Source: Argopecten irradians
Lineage: Eukaryota; Mollusca; Bivalvia; Pectinida; Pectinidae
Assembly: GCF_041381155.1 (NCBI RefSeq)
Contig: NC_091134.1
Span: 3,778,001-3,842,000 of the forward strand
Length of the DNA: 64,000 bases
Reading direction: 5' to 3'
Shown: positions 11,166-23,544 of the stretch, in pieces
Position numbering within the stretch: the stretch's first letter is position 1
How the letters are laid out: each line of letters begins with the position of its first letter
Position numbers and translations under genes: made by a program
Notes under the pieces: generated by a model
The model's database searches: none
Told to the model about the DNA's origin: nothing
Seen by the model: the letters and a program-made list of their open reading frames with translations, nothing else

Positions 11166-12725
11166 ACAAACAAATGGGCACCACACTTACCTATAACTCC
11201 GACCAAACAAATGGACACCACACTTACCTATAACTCCGACCAAACAAATGGACACCACACTTACCTATAACTCCGACCAAACAAATGGACACCACACTTA
11301 CCTATAACTCCGACCAAACAAATGGACACCACACTTACCTATAACTCCGACCAAACAAATGGACACCACACTTACCTATAACTCCGACCAAACAAATGGA
11401 CACCACACTTACCTATAACTCCGACCAAACAAATGGACACCACATTTACCTATAACTCCGACCAAACAAATGGACACCACACTTACCTATAACTCCGACC
11501 AAACAAATGGACACCACATTTACCTATAACTCCGACCAAACAAATGGACACCACATTTACCTATAACTCCGACCAAACAAATGGGCACCACACTTACCTA
11601 TAACTCCGACCAAACAAATGGACACCACATTTACCTATAACTCCGACCAAACAAATGGACACCACACTTACCTATAACTCCGACCAAACAAATGGAAACC
11701 ACACTTACCTATAACTCCGACCAAACAAATGGGCACCACACTTACCTATAAGTCCGACCAAACAAATGGACACCACACTTACCTATAAGTCCGACCAAAC
11801 AAATGGACACCACACTTACCTATAACTATGACCAAACAAATGGACACCACACTTACCTATAACTCCGACCAAACAAATGGACACCACACTTACCTATAAC
11901 TCGGACCAAACAAATGGACACCACACTTACCTATAACTCCGACCAAACAAATGGACACCACACTTACCTATAACTCCGACCAAACAAATGGACACCACAC
12001 TTACCTATAACTCCGACCAAACAAATGGACACCACACTTACCTATAACTCCGACCAAACAAACGGACACCACACTTACCTATAACTCCGACCAAACAAAT
12101 GGACACCACACTTACCTATAACTCCGACCAAACAAATGGACACCACACTTACCTATAACTCCGACCAAACAAATGGACACCACACTTACCTATAACTCCG
12201 ACCAAACAAATGGACACCACACTTACCTATAACTCCGACCAAACAAATGGACACCACACTTACCTATAACTCCGACCAAACAAATGGACACCACACTTAC
12301 CTATAACTCCGACCAAACAAATGGACACCACACTTACCTATAACTCCGACCAAACAAATGGACACCACACTTACCTATAACTCCGACCAAACAAATGGAC
12401 ACCACACTTACCTATAACTCCGACCAAACAAATGGACACCACACTTACTACTATAACTCCGACCAAACAAATGGACACCACACTTACCTATAACTCCGAC
12501 CAAACAAATGGACACCACACTTACCTATAACTCCGACCAAACAAATGGACACCACACTTACCTATAACTCCGACCAAACAAATGGACACCACACTTACCT
12601 ATAACTCCGACCAAACAAATGGACACCACACTTACCTATAACTCCGAGCAAACAAATGGACACCACACTTGCCTATAACTCCGACCAAACAAATGGACAC
12701 CATACGTACCTATAACTCCGAACTG
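11166..12725. repeat. 37-bp minisatellite
   Basis: About 42 copies of ACCAAACAAATGGACACCAC then ACTTACCTATAACTCCG, very homogeneous (most copies differ by 0-1 base), which suggests recent expansion. On the minus strand each unit reads TTATAG/GTAAGTGTGG, a good match to a splice donor. No reading frame of note. Confidence 0.96.
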
Positions 12726-12773
12726 AATTCTTATGGAGGACTAACTGCATGATAAAGGACCTCTTAATTTACA

Positions 12774-13294
12774 ACAATGGAAGTTTGCCCAAGAACCAAT
12801 CTTATTAAAACTAAATGTCATATGTAGTAACATTAATGTCAACCCATGAAATACGTTTCCAGGGGCCAGTGCTATGGCTAAATCAAAGAAGCTCAGTTGA
12901 AGTGTATGACAGGGTTTCTTTTTTTATCCAAAATCTATCAAAATCGATTTGTGTGAATCACATTGGTTTATAATTGAAATGGCTGTAAATTTTCACGTTT
13001 TAACATGTATCAGTAATTTTCATTTCTTACATTTTACCTACAATTTTTCATCATAAAATGTATTTATCTATACTCTTGAGAAAGTAATACAGCTTGACTA
13101 CATGAAACATGATCTTGGTGCCATTTTGGATAAAAAGGAAACCCAGTTATATACCTCTACTGGGCAACTTTGATTTGGCCATAGCACAGGCCCCTGGGAC
13201 CTTTCGAAATTTTTAACTATTTCAAAGGTTGGTACTTATGCTGCTACATATGACATTTAGTTTTAATAAAATTACTTGGGCAAATTTCCATTGT
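12774..13294. mobile_element. Foldback/MITE-like element with ~160-bp inverted arms
   Basis: ACAATGGAAGTTTGCCCAAG at the left end is mirrored by CTTGGGCAAATTTCCATTGT at the right. The arms continue inward through ACTAAATGTCATATGTAG, CCAGGGGCC, GTGCTATGG and TTTTTATCCAAAAT and their reverse complements, with moderate divergence. A ~180-bp AT-rich centre has no coding capacity. No convincing target duplication was seen. Confidence 0.75.
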
Positions 13295-13842
13295 TCTGAA
13301 AATGCCCTTTATAAATGCTCAAGCTATCCATGTCCCCTATCAGTCTAAAACGTCTTAAATTTAAGATGCTGCGATTCATTTGATATTTTAGAGAAAAAAA
13401 CCGAGACATTGGCCTGACAATTGTGAAACAAAAACTTCTAAATTCCTTGACGAAAATCGCTAGAGTGCTGGAAATGAATGGCCTCGTCTTGACAATCGTG
13501 AAACTTGACATTTTTTCGATCCTAAAGTCATATACATACCGTTTGGTGGAAAGCCATTAAAGAAGGATTCAAAAGTGAAAAAAATATATTACTAGTGATT
13601 TTGACATATTGCCAATAATTCCACAACTCCAGCTTGTCCCAGATGAACTCATTCTCTGTGCTGTTTGATGAAATGAAGTTAAAATAGTTCTAACACTAAA
13701 AATGATAAGTGTCTTTGGTCTCTTACAATGTTAGTTTTTATAAGATAAAGTATTTTGATTCTCAATCTAACATTTGAGTCTATAGGGAGCGATATAGAAG
13801 GCATATAATATCTTAATTATATTGTTTTAATTATCTATACAG

Positions 13843-13992
13843 TACAAACGTATGGCGTTTGAAAGAAGTAAACCCATGACAGCGGTGAAATTTAAAGATT
13901 CAAAACTGCATAGAAAGCGAAAAGGACCATCATCTAATATGACTATCCGCAACCCTTATCTTGTTCCGTACCACAGGGGACCAACTCAATGA
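13843..13992 (+). CDS. Possible terminal exon of an unrecognised gene
   Basis: An acceptor-like TTAATTATCTATACAG is followed by 49 open codons with a natural-looking composition: YKRMAFERSKPMTAVKFKDS at the start, NPYLVPYHRGPTQ and stop at the end, lysine- and arginine-rich in the middle. The last ten codons lie in the left arm of the 13962-14287 foldback. I do not recognise a family and see no matching upstream exon, so chance is a real alternative. Confidence 0.2.
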   Translation, partial: YKRMAFERSKPMTAVKFKDSKLHRKRKGPSSNMTIRNPYLVPYHRGPTQ

Positions 13993-14287
13993 AAATGGAT
14001 GTTGTCATATATTTTTTGTATTTGGTTGGACTGATGAATATATATAACAGTCAAGTGATTTTTTTCAGAAAATAAGAGATTTGAAAAATTATTGAAAAAT
14101 CGGGATATTTACTCTAAAATAGAGTAATAGTAAATATCCCAATTTAAAAAAGAATAATAAAAATCTCATATTTTCGGAAAAAAACCCACATGACTGTTAT
14201 ATATATATTCATCAGTCCATCCACCAAATACAAAAAATGTATTACAACATCCATTTTCATTTAGTTGGCCCCCTGTGTTCCGAACAT
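13962..14287. mobile_element. Near-perfect palindromic foldback element, ~326 bp
   Basis: The two halves are reverse complements over almost the whole length: CCACAGGGGACCAACTCAAT, GAAAATGGATGTTGT, GACTGATGAATATATATAAC and GGGATATTTACTCT on the left return in inverted form on the right. The turn is at about 14121. There is no internal gene. Likely a MITE or a local inverted duplication. Confidence 0.8.
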
Positions 14288-14370
14288 GTATACTAATAGA
14301 CAATGAAATACTGTCACGGTTGACCTGCTGAAACTAGCCAAATGCGGAGGATGGATAAAAAGACAATCTT

Positions 14371-14420
14371 AGCATGACCTTAGCCTTTGGCATGACCTTA
14401 GCCTTTGGCATGAGCTTTGA
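14371..14420. repeat. 20-bp direct repeat, 2.5 copies
   Basis: GCATGACCTTAGCCTTTG is repeated in tandem with one diverged third copy. Small, no further meaning seen. Confidence 0.8.
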
Positions 14421-14962
14421 CTTAACATCAAGAACTTTATTACGATGCCAAAGCATAGAAAATCCTAAAAAAAGTTATTATGGAATAAACGAAACGCGTT
14501 CTAAATTGTCAGACACACCTAGAGCTTTGTTTTATATTTGTACATGTACTTAATAAGTTACGGACCAAAAAGATTGGTATTGGTTTGTATTTTGAAATAT
14601 TCGTTGTAGACCATGTATGTTTAGTCTACCTAAGCACACCCTAGATACTCCAGGGGTTACTCTCACTCTCGTTGATGTAAAGAGCAATTCATGAACTAAC
14701 GTAATGAATGAAAACACATGGGAACAACATCATGCATTGTAAAAATTTGCGGTAGATTTTGAATTAAAGAAAATATATACGAAACTCATGACCTTCAACA
14801 AAACTTCTTTCGAAAATTTACTTTTTTTTTAGGGAATGCTCGAAAAAGAATTTTTCAAATGATATAAGCATTAGATATACTGCACATATATTATACACTA
14901 TATACATGTACATGGTTAGGATAATTGTTTTGCCTCATACAACATGTATTAATTATTTGCAG

Positions 14963-15136
14963 CAAGTCGTATCCTACATGATATACGTTTGTGACGAACC
15001 ATGCCCCATAGTACCCCGAACATTCGTTGGCCCTTATGCATTGTATCGTAACAATAAGATGGATGCTCCAACGGTTTATCAAAATGTAGAGAAACTGTTG
15101 AATGGTGACAAAGATCGATTACTTCATACAGTGTAG
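14963..15136 (+). CDS. Possible terminal exon of an unrecognised gene
   Basis: TTAATTATTTGCAG precedes an open stretch of 57 codons ending in TAG. It starts QVVSYMIYVCDEPCPIVPRT, continues with FVGPYALYRNNKMDAPTVYQ and ends NVEKLLNGDKDRLLHTV. The even amino-acid mix and balanced codon use look coding, more so than other short frames in this region. An ATG at 14906 would extend it to 76 codons. No family is recognised and no donor partner was found, so it may be an exon, a pseudogene fragment or chance. Confidence 0.3.
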   Translation, partial: QVVSYMIYVCDEPCPIVPRTFVGPYALYRNNKMDAPTVYQNVEKLLNGDKDRLLHTV

Positions 15137-15280
15137 CATGTCAAAACCGGCTCTTGTCTAATCCGGTCCCCTGTCTATTCCGTACAATGTATATCTTCCC
15201 TTCATACAATACCATCTGTGCAATAACCACAGAGGAAGATTACATCAATTGAATTACTTAATTTTTATGGTACTATTGCA

Positions 15281-15283
15281 CCC

Positions 15284-15314
<31 letters not shown>

Positions 15315-15320
15315 ACTCAC
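15281..15320. repeat. Poly-C tract followed by (CA)n
   Basis: About 20 C then about eight AC/CA dinucleotides. Similar C runs occur at 8163-8181 and 33966-33982, and a G run at 34825-34837. Exact lengths of such homopolymers are often unreliable in assemblies. Confidence 0.9.
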
Positions 15321-15344
15321 TCATATATTGTCAGACGAGTTTAT

Positions 15345-15505
15345 ACCACAGGGATCTGAGAATTAGTTACATATTATATAATCATGGACCCACCAGAGTG
15401 CCCTAACACCATTTTTAAACGTTTTAGAGGTCTAGATAAAAAAGCGATAAAAAATCATACTCTACATGGTATTATATAGTCTACTAATTCTCAGATCCCT
15501 GTGGT
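15345..15505. mobile_element. Short MITE with ~40-bp terminal inverted repeats
   Basis: Left end ACCACAGGGATCTGAGAATT and right end AATTCTCAGATCCCTGTGGT are exact inverses; the match continues less exactly through the ATATTATATAATCATG stretch. TTAT flanks both ends (15341-15344 and 15506-15509) and may be the target-site duplication. 161 bp, no coding capacity. Confidence 0.85.
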
Positions 15506-15509
15506 TTAT

Positions 15510-16624
15510 GCCAATATCCTGGTGTACATTGTACACTCTAAATTAAACTAACAACTTAAAAAGAGTTATTCCCCTTATATCAATTTTGCGTTGGGTACAG
15601 CCTAACCTACAAACTTTTGCAGCGATAATAACAGCATAATGTAATTTGTTCAACACTATGACGCAGATGAGATACTTGGTACAGCATAATAAAGTATTCC
15701 ATATGGAAAATGGAAGATAAAAGAATCATCTTTTATGACTATTTTGAATGACACACAGAACAACGAGAGGACATTTTCCAGTTAATCATACTTTAAAATG
15801 TCATGTCAAATTTATGTCAATGTTGTGTAAAATATAATTAACGGACAACTGAAAACTTGAAATACTAAAATTTTAGGAAATTAGAAAAAGTTTTTTGCAT
15901 GAACGCATTCACATGAATAATACAGGCTCTTCAATTTTTGGCGCGCTTCTAGTCAATCACCGCGCCAGAACCTACACGAGAAAGATCATCTGACGAAACT
16001 CGAGGTAGGTGAATAGATGTGTGTTTATTTTGGTGGAGGTTAATATTATAATGGAGACTTTCGCTTTAAAAAAAACGTTGATGTAGATCTATTAAACAGT
16101 TGTAAAATCAGTTTTGACATGATCGTGCATGGAAATTCTTCAGTTTTCAAGGTCAAATAGCAAATTCGGGTTACCGCTAATACCGTCATGGAAAATATCA
16201 CACCCTCCAACAAAAAATATGAGTTATTTTAAGGAAATGGTATGTATCAGCTGCTAACTAACTGATTTGAAACTTTACCAAACAAATAGACCTAATGAGC
16301 CCAGTGAATTCCCAGTATGAGATCGTACATGTGGCTGTGGAAATATTTCACATTCGGATTCCTATGGGAATATTGGAAGTGAGAATCAAACTAGATACAA
16401 AGTCATATCAACAATCAATTACATAACACATGCTTGTTTAATTTATTGTTTATTTCCTATGGGTATCATAGCAGCTGGTATATCATGAAGATAAAAATAA
16501 TGGCATATTAGAACTACTTCCCCTCATACCTTGAAATGTGGTAGATTTTCCTCAAATTATTTTTCACAATTTTTGGTTGTAAATTGCTGATACAAAATAT
16601 TTTTTCTGCATATTATTTTTCTTA
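15510..16624. other. Unassigned unique AT-rich DNA
   Basis: No coding signal, repeat or RNA gene could be supported. A GC-richer patch (GGCGCGCTTCTAGTCAATCA) lies near 15940. Confidence 0.5.
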
Positions 16625-16830
16625 TAAAGTACCAGTATTTCAAACCTGGTTACAGTTATAAGTACAGTCAAACTTTGTTACAGTTATAAGTGCAGTGAAA
16701 CCTGGTTAGAGTTATAAGTGCAGTAAAACCTGATTAGAGGTATAACTACAGTCAAACCTAGGTTGAGTTAAGAGTTATCAAAACTGGTTAGATTTATAAG
16801 TACAGTTCAAACCTGGTTATAGTTAGTAAT
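16625..16830. repeat. Degenerate ~28-bp tandem repeat
   Basis: Six to seven diverged copies of AAACCTGGTTACAGTTATAA followed by GTACAGTC. Copies differ at many sites, so the array is old. Confidence 0.85.
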
Positions 16831-18534
16831 GTTGACCCCAAGCCTGGCTTGACTTTATTATTATAATATCTTTTGGATCTCTGTGCTGTCATCAAGACCC
16901 TGAGGTTGAAGATTTTCCCCAGGAAGGGATCAAGTTTACATAGGAAGAACACACGTTTGAACATCATATATGATTTATTCCTAACGATGATTAGTAAGTT
17001 ACATCTAATAAGAAGGATCAGTATAAAATGGCAGTTTTAACATCAAACAGAATGGCCCTGATTGACTCACAGAACTCTTTAAGGTCTCTATAAGGGTAGA
17101 AGGTCAGGATTCCACGCAAAAATTAATTTTTACATAACAGACAGGCAGTCCCCAAAACATTAGGGAAATTACACAAGTTTTATTATGAAGCATGCCTCTG
17201 GTCATAGCATCATCAATATTTGTGTACAGGGGAAGGAGATATAGATTTGTAGGAAGGAGTCATTACATTTTATTGGATAGATGTTCATTCTCATGATTAT
17301 ACGGAGAAATTAGCAGACGTAGGAGAAATTAGCAGACGTAGGAGAAATTAGCAGACGTAATTTTGCACATTTATACTTAACTGTACGGTTTACCTATAGG
17401 AACCTAGTATGTCTGAATACTTGCTGTACAGCAGATATTTTATCTTTTCTATAAATTGATTTCTATTACAAGAACATGGCCTTTTTACACTATTGATTCT
17501 TACATTTCAGTAAATATGTTGTGCAGTCTGGCCCAGGTTTTTGTCTGCCACACACTCTGGTGTTAAGATTCCACACGTTGATGCCCCGAGTGTTTACAAG
17601 AGCTGCTGTCTACATGGAGAGTGTGACTACAATGTTATAGTTATTAGGATAAAAAGTTCTACTGATCAATGATAGGCAGGAATCAATGAACTGATACTAG
17701 ATGAACCTCAACTGATCAGATTATCGATCCAAATACAGCCATTTATTCTTGTGAGACATTTCTATGATCACGGAAATATGATCTGAAAAAATATTAAAAA
17801 GTGGTTGAATATCATATATACATATATGCCCTTGAACCAGATCACGAAGATTTAAAACTACTAAAACGTGATTTTCTTATTTTTTAGACCATGTTGACCT
17901 ACAGTTGAGCAGGTTATTAATTAAACTTATTGTGAATTAGTCTTCTGTAGATAGCAAACTGTAGTCGGATTGAATCATTCATATCTTCTTATCTTTGAGT
18001 TAATTATTCCATCAATATCTTGTCCAGATTTGCTCAAAATTCTGTTGTTTTTTTCCCCCACAATTTATTTACTGCCTAAAACTACTCCATGAAGGGCAAA
18101 ATAACATGAAAATTGAACTTTTTATCTTAATTGATTATCAGATAAGTCATCCAATTCCATCTGATGATAAATTGTAATTAGAGCTAGGTTGGGCTCAGAC
18201 ACCTTGGGGATTTATTCAAGGATATATTAATAGTCCTTCCTGCTAATCTCTGTTAAATTCAGCTGAAAATTTTCAAGTTATCTTGACCACCAAGATTTTC
18301 CTTGTGTGAAAAAAGGTATACCGTTTCATAATTGTATGATCTTCATTTGATAGCATGATACTTTCTCCTAAAGTATAATAAGTAAGTTTTATAACCATAT
18401 GCCTTGAATTGGATGTCAGGAATTGTTTTTAAATTTAGATTCTCACTTTCAAATTAATATCTGTCTGAAATTGAAATGTTGTATATGATGTTTAGGAGTA
18501 TATATCAATATTATCCCAACATTCCTACTTATGT
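16831..18534. other. Unassigned DNA with one tiny tandem repeat
   Basis: AT-rich and without coding signal. The only structure is GGAGAAATTAGCAGACGTA in three tandem copies at about 17303-17358. Confidence 0.5.
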
Positions 18535-18702
18535 ACAGTAAAACCTGTCTACAACAACCACCCAAGGGACCCATCACTAAGTGGTCTTTATACACAGGTC
18601 ATAATTTGCTATTAATGGTCATTTGGGGCCTTGTAACGGCGATGTTATTAAGCAGGTGGTCTTTATATAGAGGTGTGGTCACTTATTAAAGTCAGGTTTG
18701 AC
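18535..18702. mobile_element. MITE-like repeat with imperfect inverted ends
   Basis: Starts ACAGTAAAACCTGTCTACAA and ends GTCAGGTTTGAC; inside are two GTGGTCTTTATA motifs around CACAGGTCA. This text closely resembles a dispersed repeat I know from molluscan and other invertebrate genomes (recognition from memory). Confidence 0.55.
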
Positions 18703-18929
18703 AAGATTAATCAGTACTATCTGTTAAGATTAAGAAATCCACAAATAACGGTTGTATGCTAGCTAAAACCCTGAGACTGAAGTCTTTTATTCTTCAGTAA
18801 ACTGTTGAAATGTTACACCTTGATATGTAAATGTCACCATGCTTTTATTCCATTCTTTTATATACAATATTTAGTTTGTACTTATCCAGCAAATCTGTGA
18901 AATCAGAAATCCTTACAGAATCTGACACA

Positions 18930-19170
18930 TCAGGTGTTTGGTAGACTGGCCACCAGTCTCTAGAATATTAAACAAATCCCTAAAATTTGGCTTGATTATT
19001 TTTGTCTCTACTACATGCCTGATTCTAAGTTTTAAACTAGGGGGAGATAATCTAGTAAAGAACTCTGCTGAGAAAGTCTTATCAGCAACTTAGGGTCTGG
19101 TGGCCAGTCTAGGTGTTTGGTAAGGTTGCCTTGGACGTGGTGGGGTCGAACCACCTGAAAATGACCCGGT
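18930..19170. repeat. Inverted repeat pair, possible MITE or SINE remnant
   Basis: AGACTGGCCACCAGTCT at about 18943 faces GTCTGGTGGCCAGTCT at about 19095, each next to AGGTGTTTGGTA. A tRNA B-box-like GGGGTCGAACCACC follows near 19141. The combination suggests a rearranged small element. Confidence 0.35.
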
Positions 19171-19897
19171 CTGTTCACCAGTGATAAAACAAGCAAACAA
19201 ACTTGATCAGGAAATACAGAGATCAATAATGCTGGTAGAACTTTGGGTTTCCATCAAAGCAGACTGTGACACAGAAATCTGAATTAATATACTACAAGTG
19301 ATAAATTGATTATTATTTAGTACTCTAGTAAAGACTTTGACATGTCTCATATCTCCAGGATTCTGAAATAGTCAGCAGAAACAAATGCTATAATCAATGA
19401 TATTCTCAAAGTCTGATCTATTGTCTTTAGAATCCTCCGCCCTTTGTATAATTAGGGGCCTCTGTTTATCTTGGCGGATCTCGACAGATAAAAACCACTC
19501 ACCCAGCATCTGTAACTTTGTAATCAGCTGTTTGTGCCTTAACAGTGTCGTAGACAATGTTTTCATGACAACCAAAGTCAGAATATTAATTTTCCTGACA
19601 ACTAAAGCCTCCTTAGATAATTGATCGGGCAGCTGGCGGAAAACTTTATGACGTATGATTTTAGATGATGTAACCTAGAAGTTGTACAAATGGCAGCCAG
19701 TTTGGTAGATTACATAATAAGCACAAGAAAATTTGTCAACTAATGCACTGATCAAGTTTGTCTTGAAAAATGAGCTTAATTCAGTTAAGAAACTTGCAAT
19801 GGCAACATGGATCTTGATATAAATTTGGCTTGTTATATATATTAAAGAAGGCATAAGGTGTTTTTTTAACCCACTTTTCAAATCGCTTTTCATCCAT
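19171..19897. other. Unassigned unique DNA
   Basis: Short reading frames on both strands have no protein-like character. Nothing else is supported. Confidence 0.5.
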
Positions 19898-20870
19898 AAT
19901 CCGTGGTCAGTCTGTCCGTCCGTTCATTAACAATTCTTGTTATTGCTATTTCTCAGAAACAACTGAAGGGGTCATTCTCAAATTTCATAACAGGGATCAG
20001 TCTAGGATTTGGGGGAAACCACCCTTCTTCAAAATAGAGGAAAAGTTTGGCGAAATATAGAGGAATTTGACTTTTCTTATTTTGGACCAAAATTATATTC
20101 ATTTTGACGAAAACAACCAATTTTATTTTTAGATTTCCTAAAGCAAGATTTTAAGCTCAATAATGAAAAATTTGAGTAAATCATAAAATATGCAGTAGCT
20201 GTATGTGAATATGAAGATGTTTGTAAACAAAAGTAAAAAAAAAAAAAAAAAAAAAAAACATTAATGAAAGATATGTCACTGGGGAAATTGTGTTACAAAA
20301 ATGGTAATTTTTTCGCTTCAAATGAGGGAATTTTTAAATTTTAAGGGGAATATTAGGCCAGAGGGGAATTCATTCCTTGAGGGGAAAATACCCATAAACA
20401 GTAGTAAATCAGAGCTTAATTGATCCCTGAATATGTAGGTTCCCCTTAAGGGCCCCGATTGTGCATATTGCGCTTTGGGACTGATTGGTCAACAAGATAT
20501 CTGCCAAGCAGCCATCTTGGAATTGGATAGTTGAAGTTTGTTATCTCTATTTCTCACAAAGTACCGAAAGGATCTTTCTCAAATTTCATTTGTAAGTTCC
20601 ACTAGGGCCCAAGTTGTGCATATTGCGCTTTGGGATTGATTGATCAACAAGATAGCCGACTGGCCACCAACTTGGATTTTGATAGTTGAAGTTCGTTACC
20701 GCTATTTCTCAGAAAGGACTGAAGCAATCCGTCTCAAATTTCGTATCCAGGTTTCCCTAGGGCCTTAGTTTTGCATATTGCATTTTGGGACCTATTGGTC
20801 AACAAGATGGTGGACAGGCTGCCATCTTGTATTTTGATAGTTAATCAATCTGTCTCAAATTTCAAATGTA
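19898..20870 (+). mobile_element. Tandem-core element (pearl/HINE-like) interrupted by another insertion
   Basis: Starts near GGTCAGTCTGTCCGTCCG. The core repeats a module of about 155 bp with GCATATTGCGCTTTGGGA, TTGGTCAACAAGAT, GCCATCTTGG, TTGATAGTTGAAGT, TATTTCTCAGAAA and CTCAAATTTC; GCATATTGC occurs at about 20463, 20617 and 20773. No coding capacity. The end near 20870 is unclear. The first module is split by the element at 19990-20428. Confidence 0.65.
19990..20428. mobile_element. Short TIR element nested in the tandem-core element
   Basis: Bounded by AGGGATCAGTCTAG on the left and TTAATTGATCCCT on the right, which are imperfect inverses. The host module reads CAAATTTCATA before it and TATGTAGGTTCC after it, while intact modules nearby run CAAATTTC straight into this text, so the interval is an insertion. 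It holds a poly-A run of about 25 at 20236-20260 and several GAGGGGAA motifs. Confidence 0.55.
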
Positions 20871-23544
20871 GTATGTTTGAAAAAGTTTGAAAAGCAGAGA
20901 ATACCGTAGATCCCTCCTTCCATTGTCAGACATATTTCATTCTTTGGTGGGCGCAAAGATTCCACTAGTTTCTCTATGCACAATATGTTGGTTTTTTTTC
21001 CTTTGCTATCGTAAGTTTTCAATACTTTGTTGACAAATTCTTTTTGATTGATAAAACATGTCATATATCCTATTTGACAACAATAACAACCTAAACATTT
21101 GCCATTGCAAGATGAGCTTATGAAATATACAAATTTTAGATATTGTCAGCATGAACCCTAGGAACATATATTGACAGCAGTGCTGTAGTCTTCACCTAAA
21201 CCTTTAGATGGAATACAATTTGAGAATATTAATCTGAAGATTTGATATATATTATGTAATGAGATAAATTTATCCTGGATCTGTGCAGCATGACTCTAAT
21301 AACAATTAAGTTGACTTTAAAAATCATGCTTTAGAAATTTGTCTCGAGTGTATTCACCTATTTTTTACCAGATAATAAGAAAATGCAATTGACAGTTCAC
21401 TGAAATATTCTTAGAAAACTGATTAAATTCAGAAAAAACGTTTGTGCTAACACATTCTGACTGTTTCTCATACGCTTTATTGGAGAACATTTGTAGTTTG
21501 CTTGAGAGCATTTGTCCATGTTTGAAATACAAATGTTTGCATTTTTTTGTGTACTTCATTCCATTCCTTAACAAGGTTTCTATATCCCAGTAGAGTAATG
21601 GTTTGCTGAACATGTTTGGTTTTGTAATTAAATTTTCTACCATTGACATTTCAGAATATATGAAGTTATTGCATCATATCTAAGTGGGAATCGTTTCGAA
21701 TGTAATTTTAGAACTGCATTAATGTTTGAAATGCACTCAATGATTGCTAATTACAGATTCTAAAAAGGGGACTCACAGTACTCTGCTAGGAATAGATACT
21801 ATGTAAAGTTAATGATTGGATATTTGAGGCCACTTTTGGTTCATTATGCTATTTTTAGCAGCTGAGAATTAAAACATTTATTTATGTCTTGAATGAAAAT
21901 ATGTCCTTATAAGGGATATTCAAATCAAATTGATGGGAAAAGATAATGATGATTCAACTCCAAAATACATATTCAAAATATTAGTTTCTTTTATTCTATA
22001 GTCGGGATCCAAAAACGTTTTAAACAGTTTGCTGGCCATCTTTGATTTCTACAGATGAATTAAGTCTTTGATTTGGTTTAGTATTTACATATAATATGTA
22101 TTGAAAGTAGAGTATTAATGAGAGAAAGATAACAGAGAGTAGATCGATCCTATTATTGACGGATCGCCAGCTGTCAAACTGTCCAGGTACCGTACATGAT
22201 GTGCATTTTATATTGTGTATGCTATATGACATTTGCTACAATATTTTGAATAGGTTCTTTGTGTTTGTGAGCATGATCCGTGGCTTCACTGTAATACACT
22301 GTTTGCCAATCAGCCATCTGTACTGTAGGCACGAAGATCCTTTTAGAATCTATCCTCTTTCAGTAGTGTGATAAAATGTATCTTAGATTAATTGGCATAA
22401 CAACAGAAGATGCTAATTTTCGGTGGGATTTGTTTCAGAAAATCTCACATGAAATGCACACTCATTTAAGATGGTATTTATACAATCTTGGATGTGTTTA
22501 TAGACATCCCATCTTACTAGATTAATCAGCTAGGATATTAAGGCATAAGCTTCCTTAAAGATTTCATTAAGATTGAACAAGAAATATTGGCAGTTTCCCT
22601 TAAGCCCTAAGGTCAAACAACCATATTATCTATTCCGATATAGTCATACATTGTGGATTCCTCATTATTGGCCAAATACCAGGAATGAGATTGTTCAGAT
22701 TTTGTTGAAGTCTACGATAGTTTCTGTTGTTATTGAAATAAATAGACAGTATCTGACATAGAGTGATGTCATCATTTTCATATTAATAAATAAATATGTT
22801 TTTGCAACTATCAAGAACTAGTGTATTTGTCAAAATAAGCATTCAGATTACCAAACCAAATCTTTTCAAAATGGGAGTTTTTTTATTTGATAATTCAAGA
22901 TTTCTTTTGAGAAATACGTACAATTCAAATTCCACCGACATCATTCCTAGGGAAAGTTCTAGCTTTATTGTTTCCAGGTCCAAGGTCAAAGGTTAAGGTC
23001 ACTGTTACTAAAAACAGAAATTGTGTTTCTGTGTGATTAATTAAGTTCCCTTAATTAGAGACAGAGAATGGGTATTGTTGATTGCACTATTTCCTAGAAA
23101 TTTCTATATTTTGAACTCTATAAGCCTTGAAATTTCAGTCACTCTTATCATAAAAGGGATGCACACAAAAAGGGAAATTTTAAAGAGAAAACATTCAATA
23201 AATTGTAGTAGGATTTGTAGGCGATGGGAAGCTTATTGAGTAAGGAATACTACTATGGGGAAATGGTGTATAAAAGAGTACGGGTAAATGGAGGTACCTA
23301 AAGTATGGGATTCAGGAATTGCTTATCAGGAAGCAATACTTATTGTAGCAAAGACTTCAATTTTTAGATACATTATTCCATTGGTGAATGAAGGGGTTGA
23401 CTTTATCAAAAGCTATCTTTTAATGAAAGATTTCTATATCTGGATCTGTTGTATTTGCGGTCGGTCGTTGGTTTGGGTGTAGTATAAATGCTGTTAAGTT
23501 TATCTGGTTGGATTGACTGGAATCAAACCTTGACATACTGTCAC
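20871..23544. other. Unassigned AT-rich DNA
   Basis: Several open frames of 62-94 codons occur on both strands, but none has protein-like composition, splice context or a recognisable motif. No repeat is evident. Confidence 0.5.
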
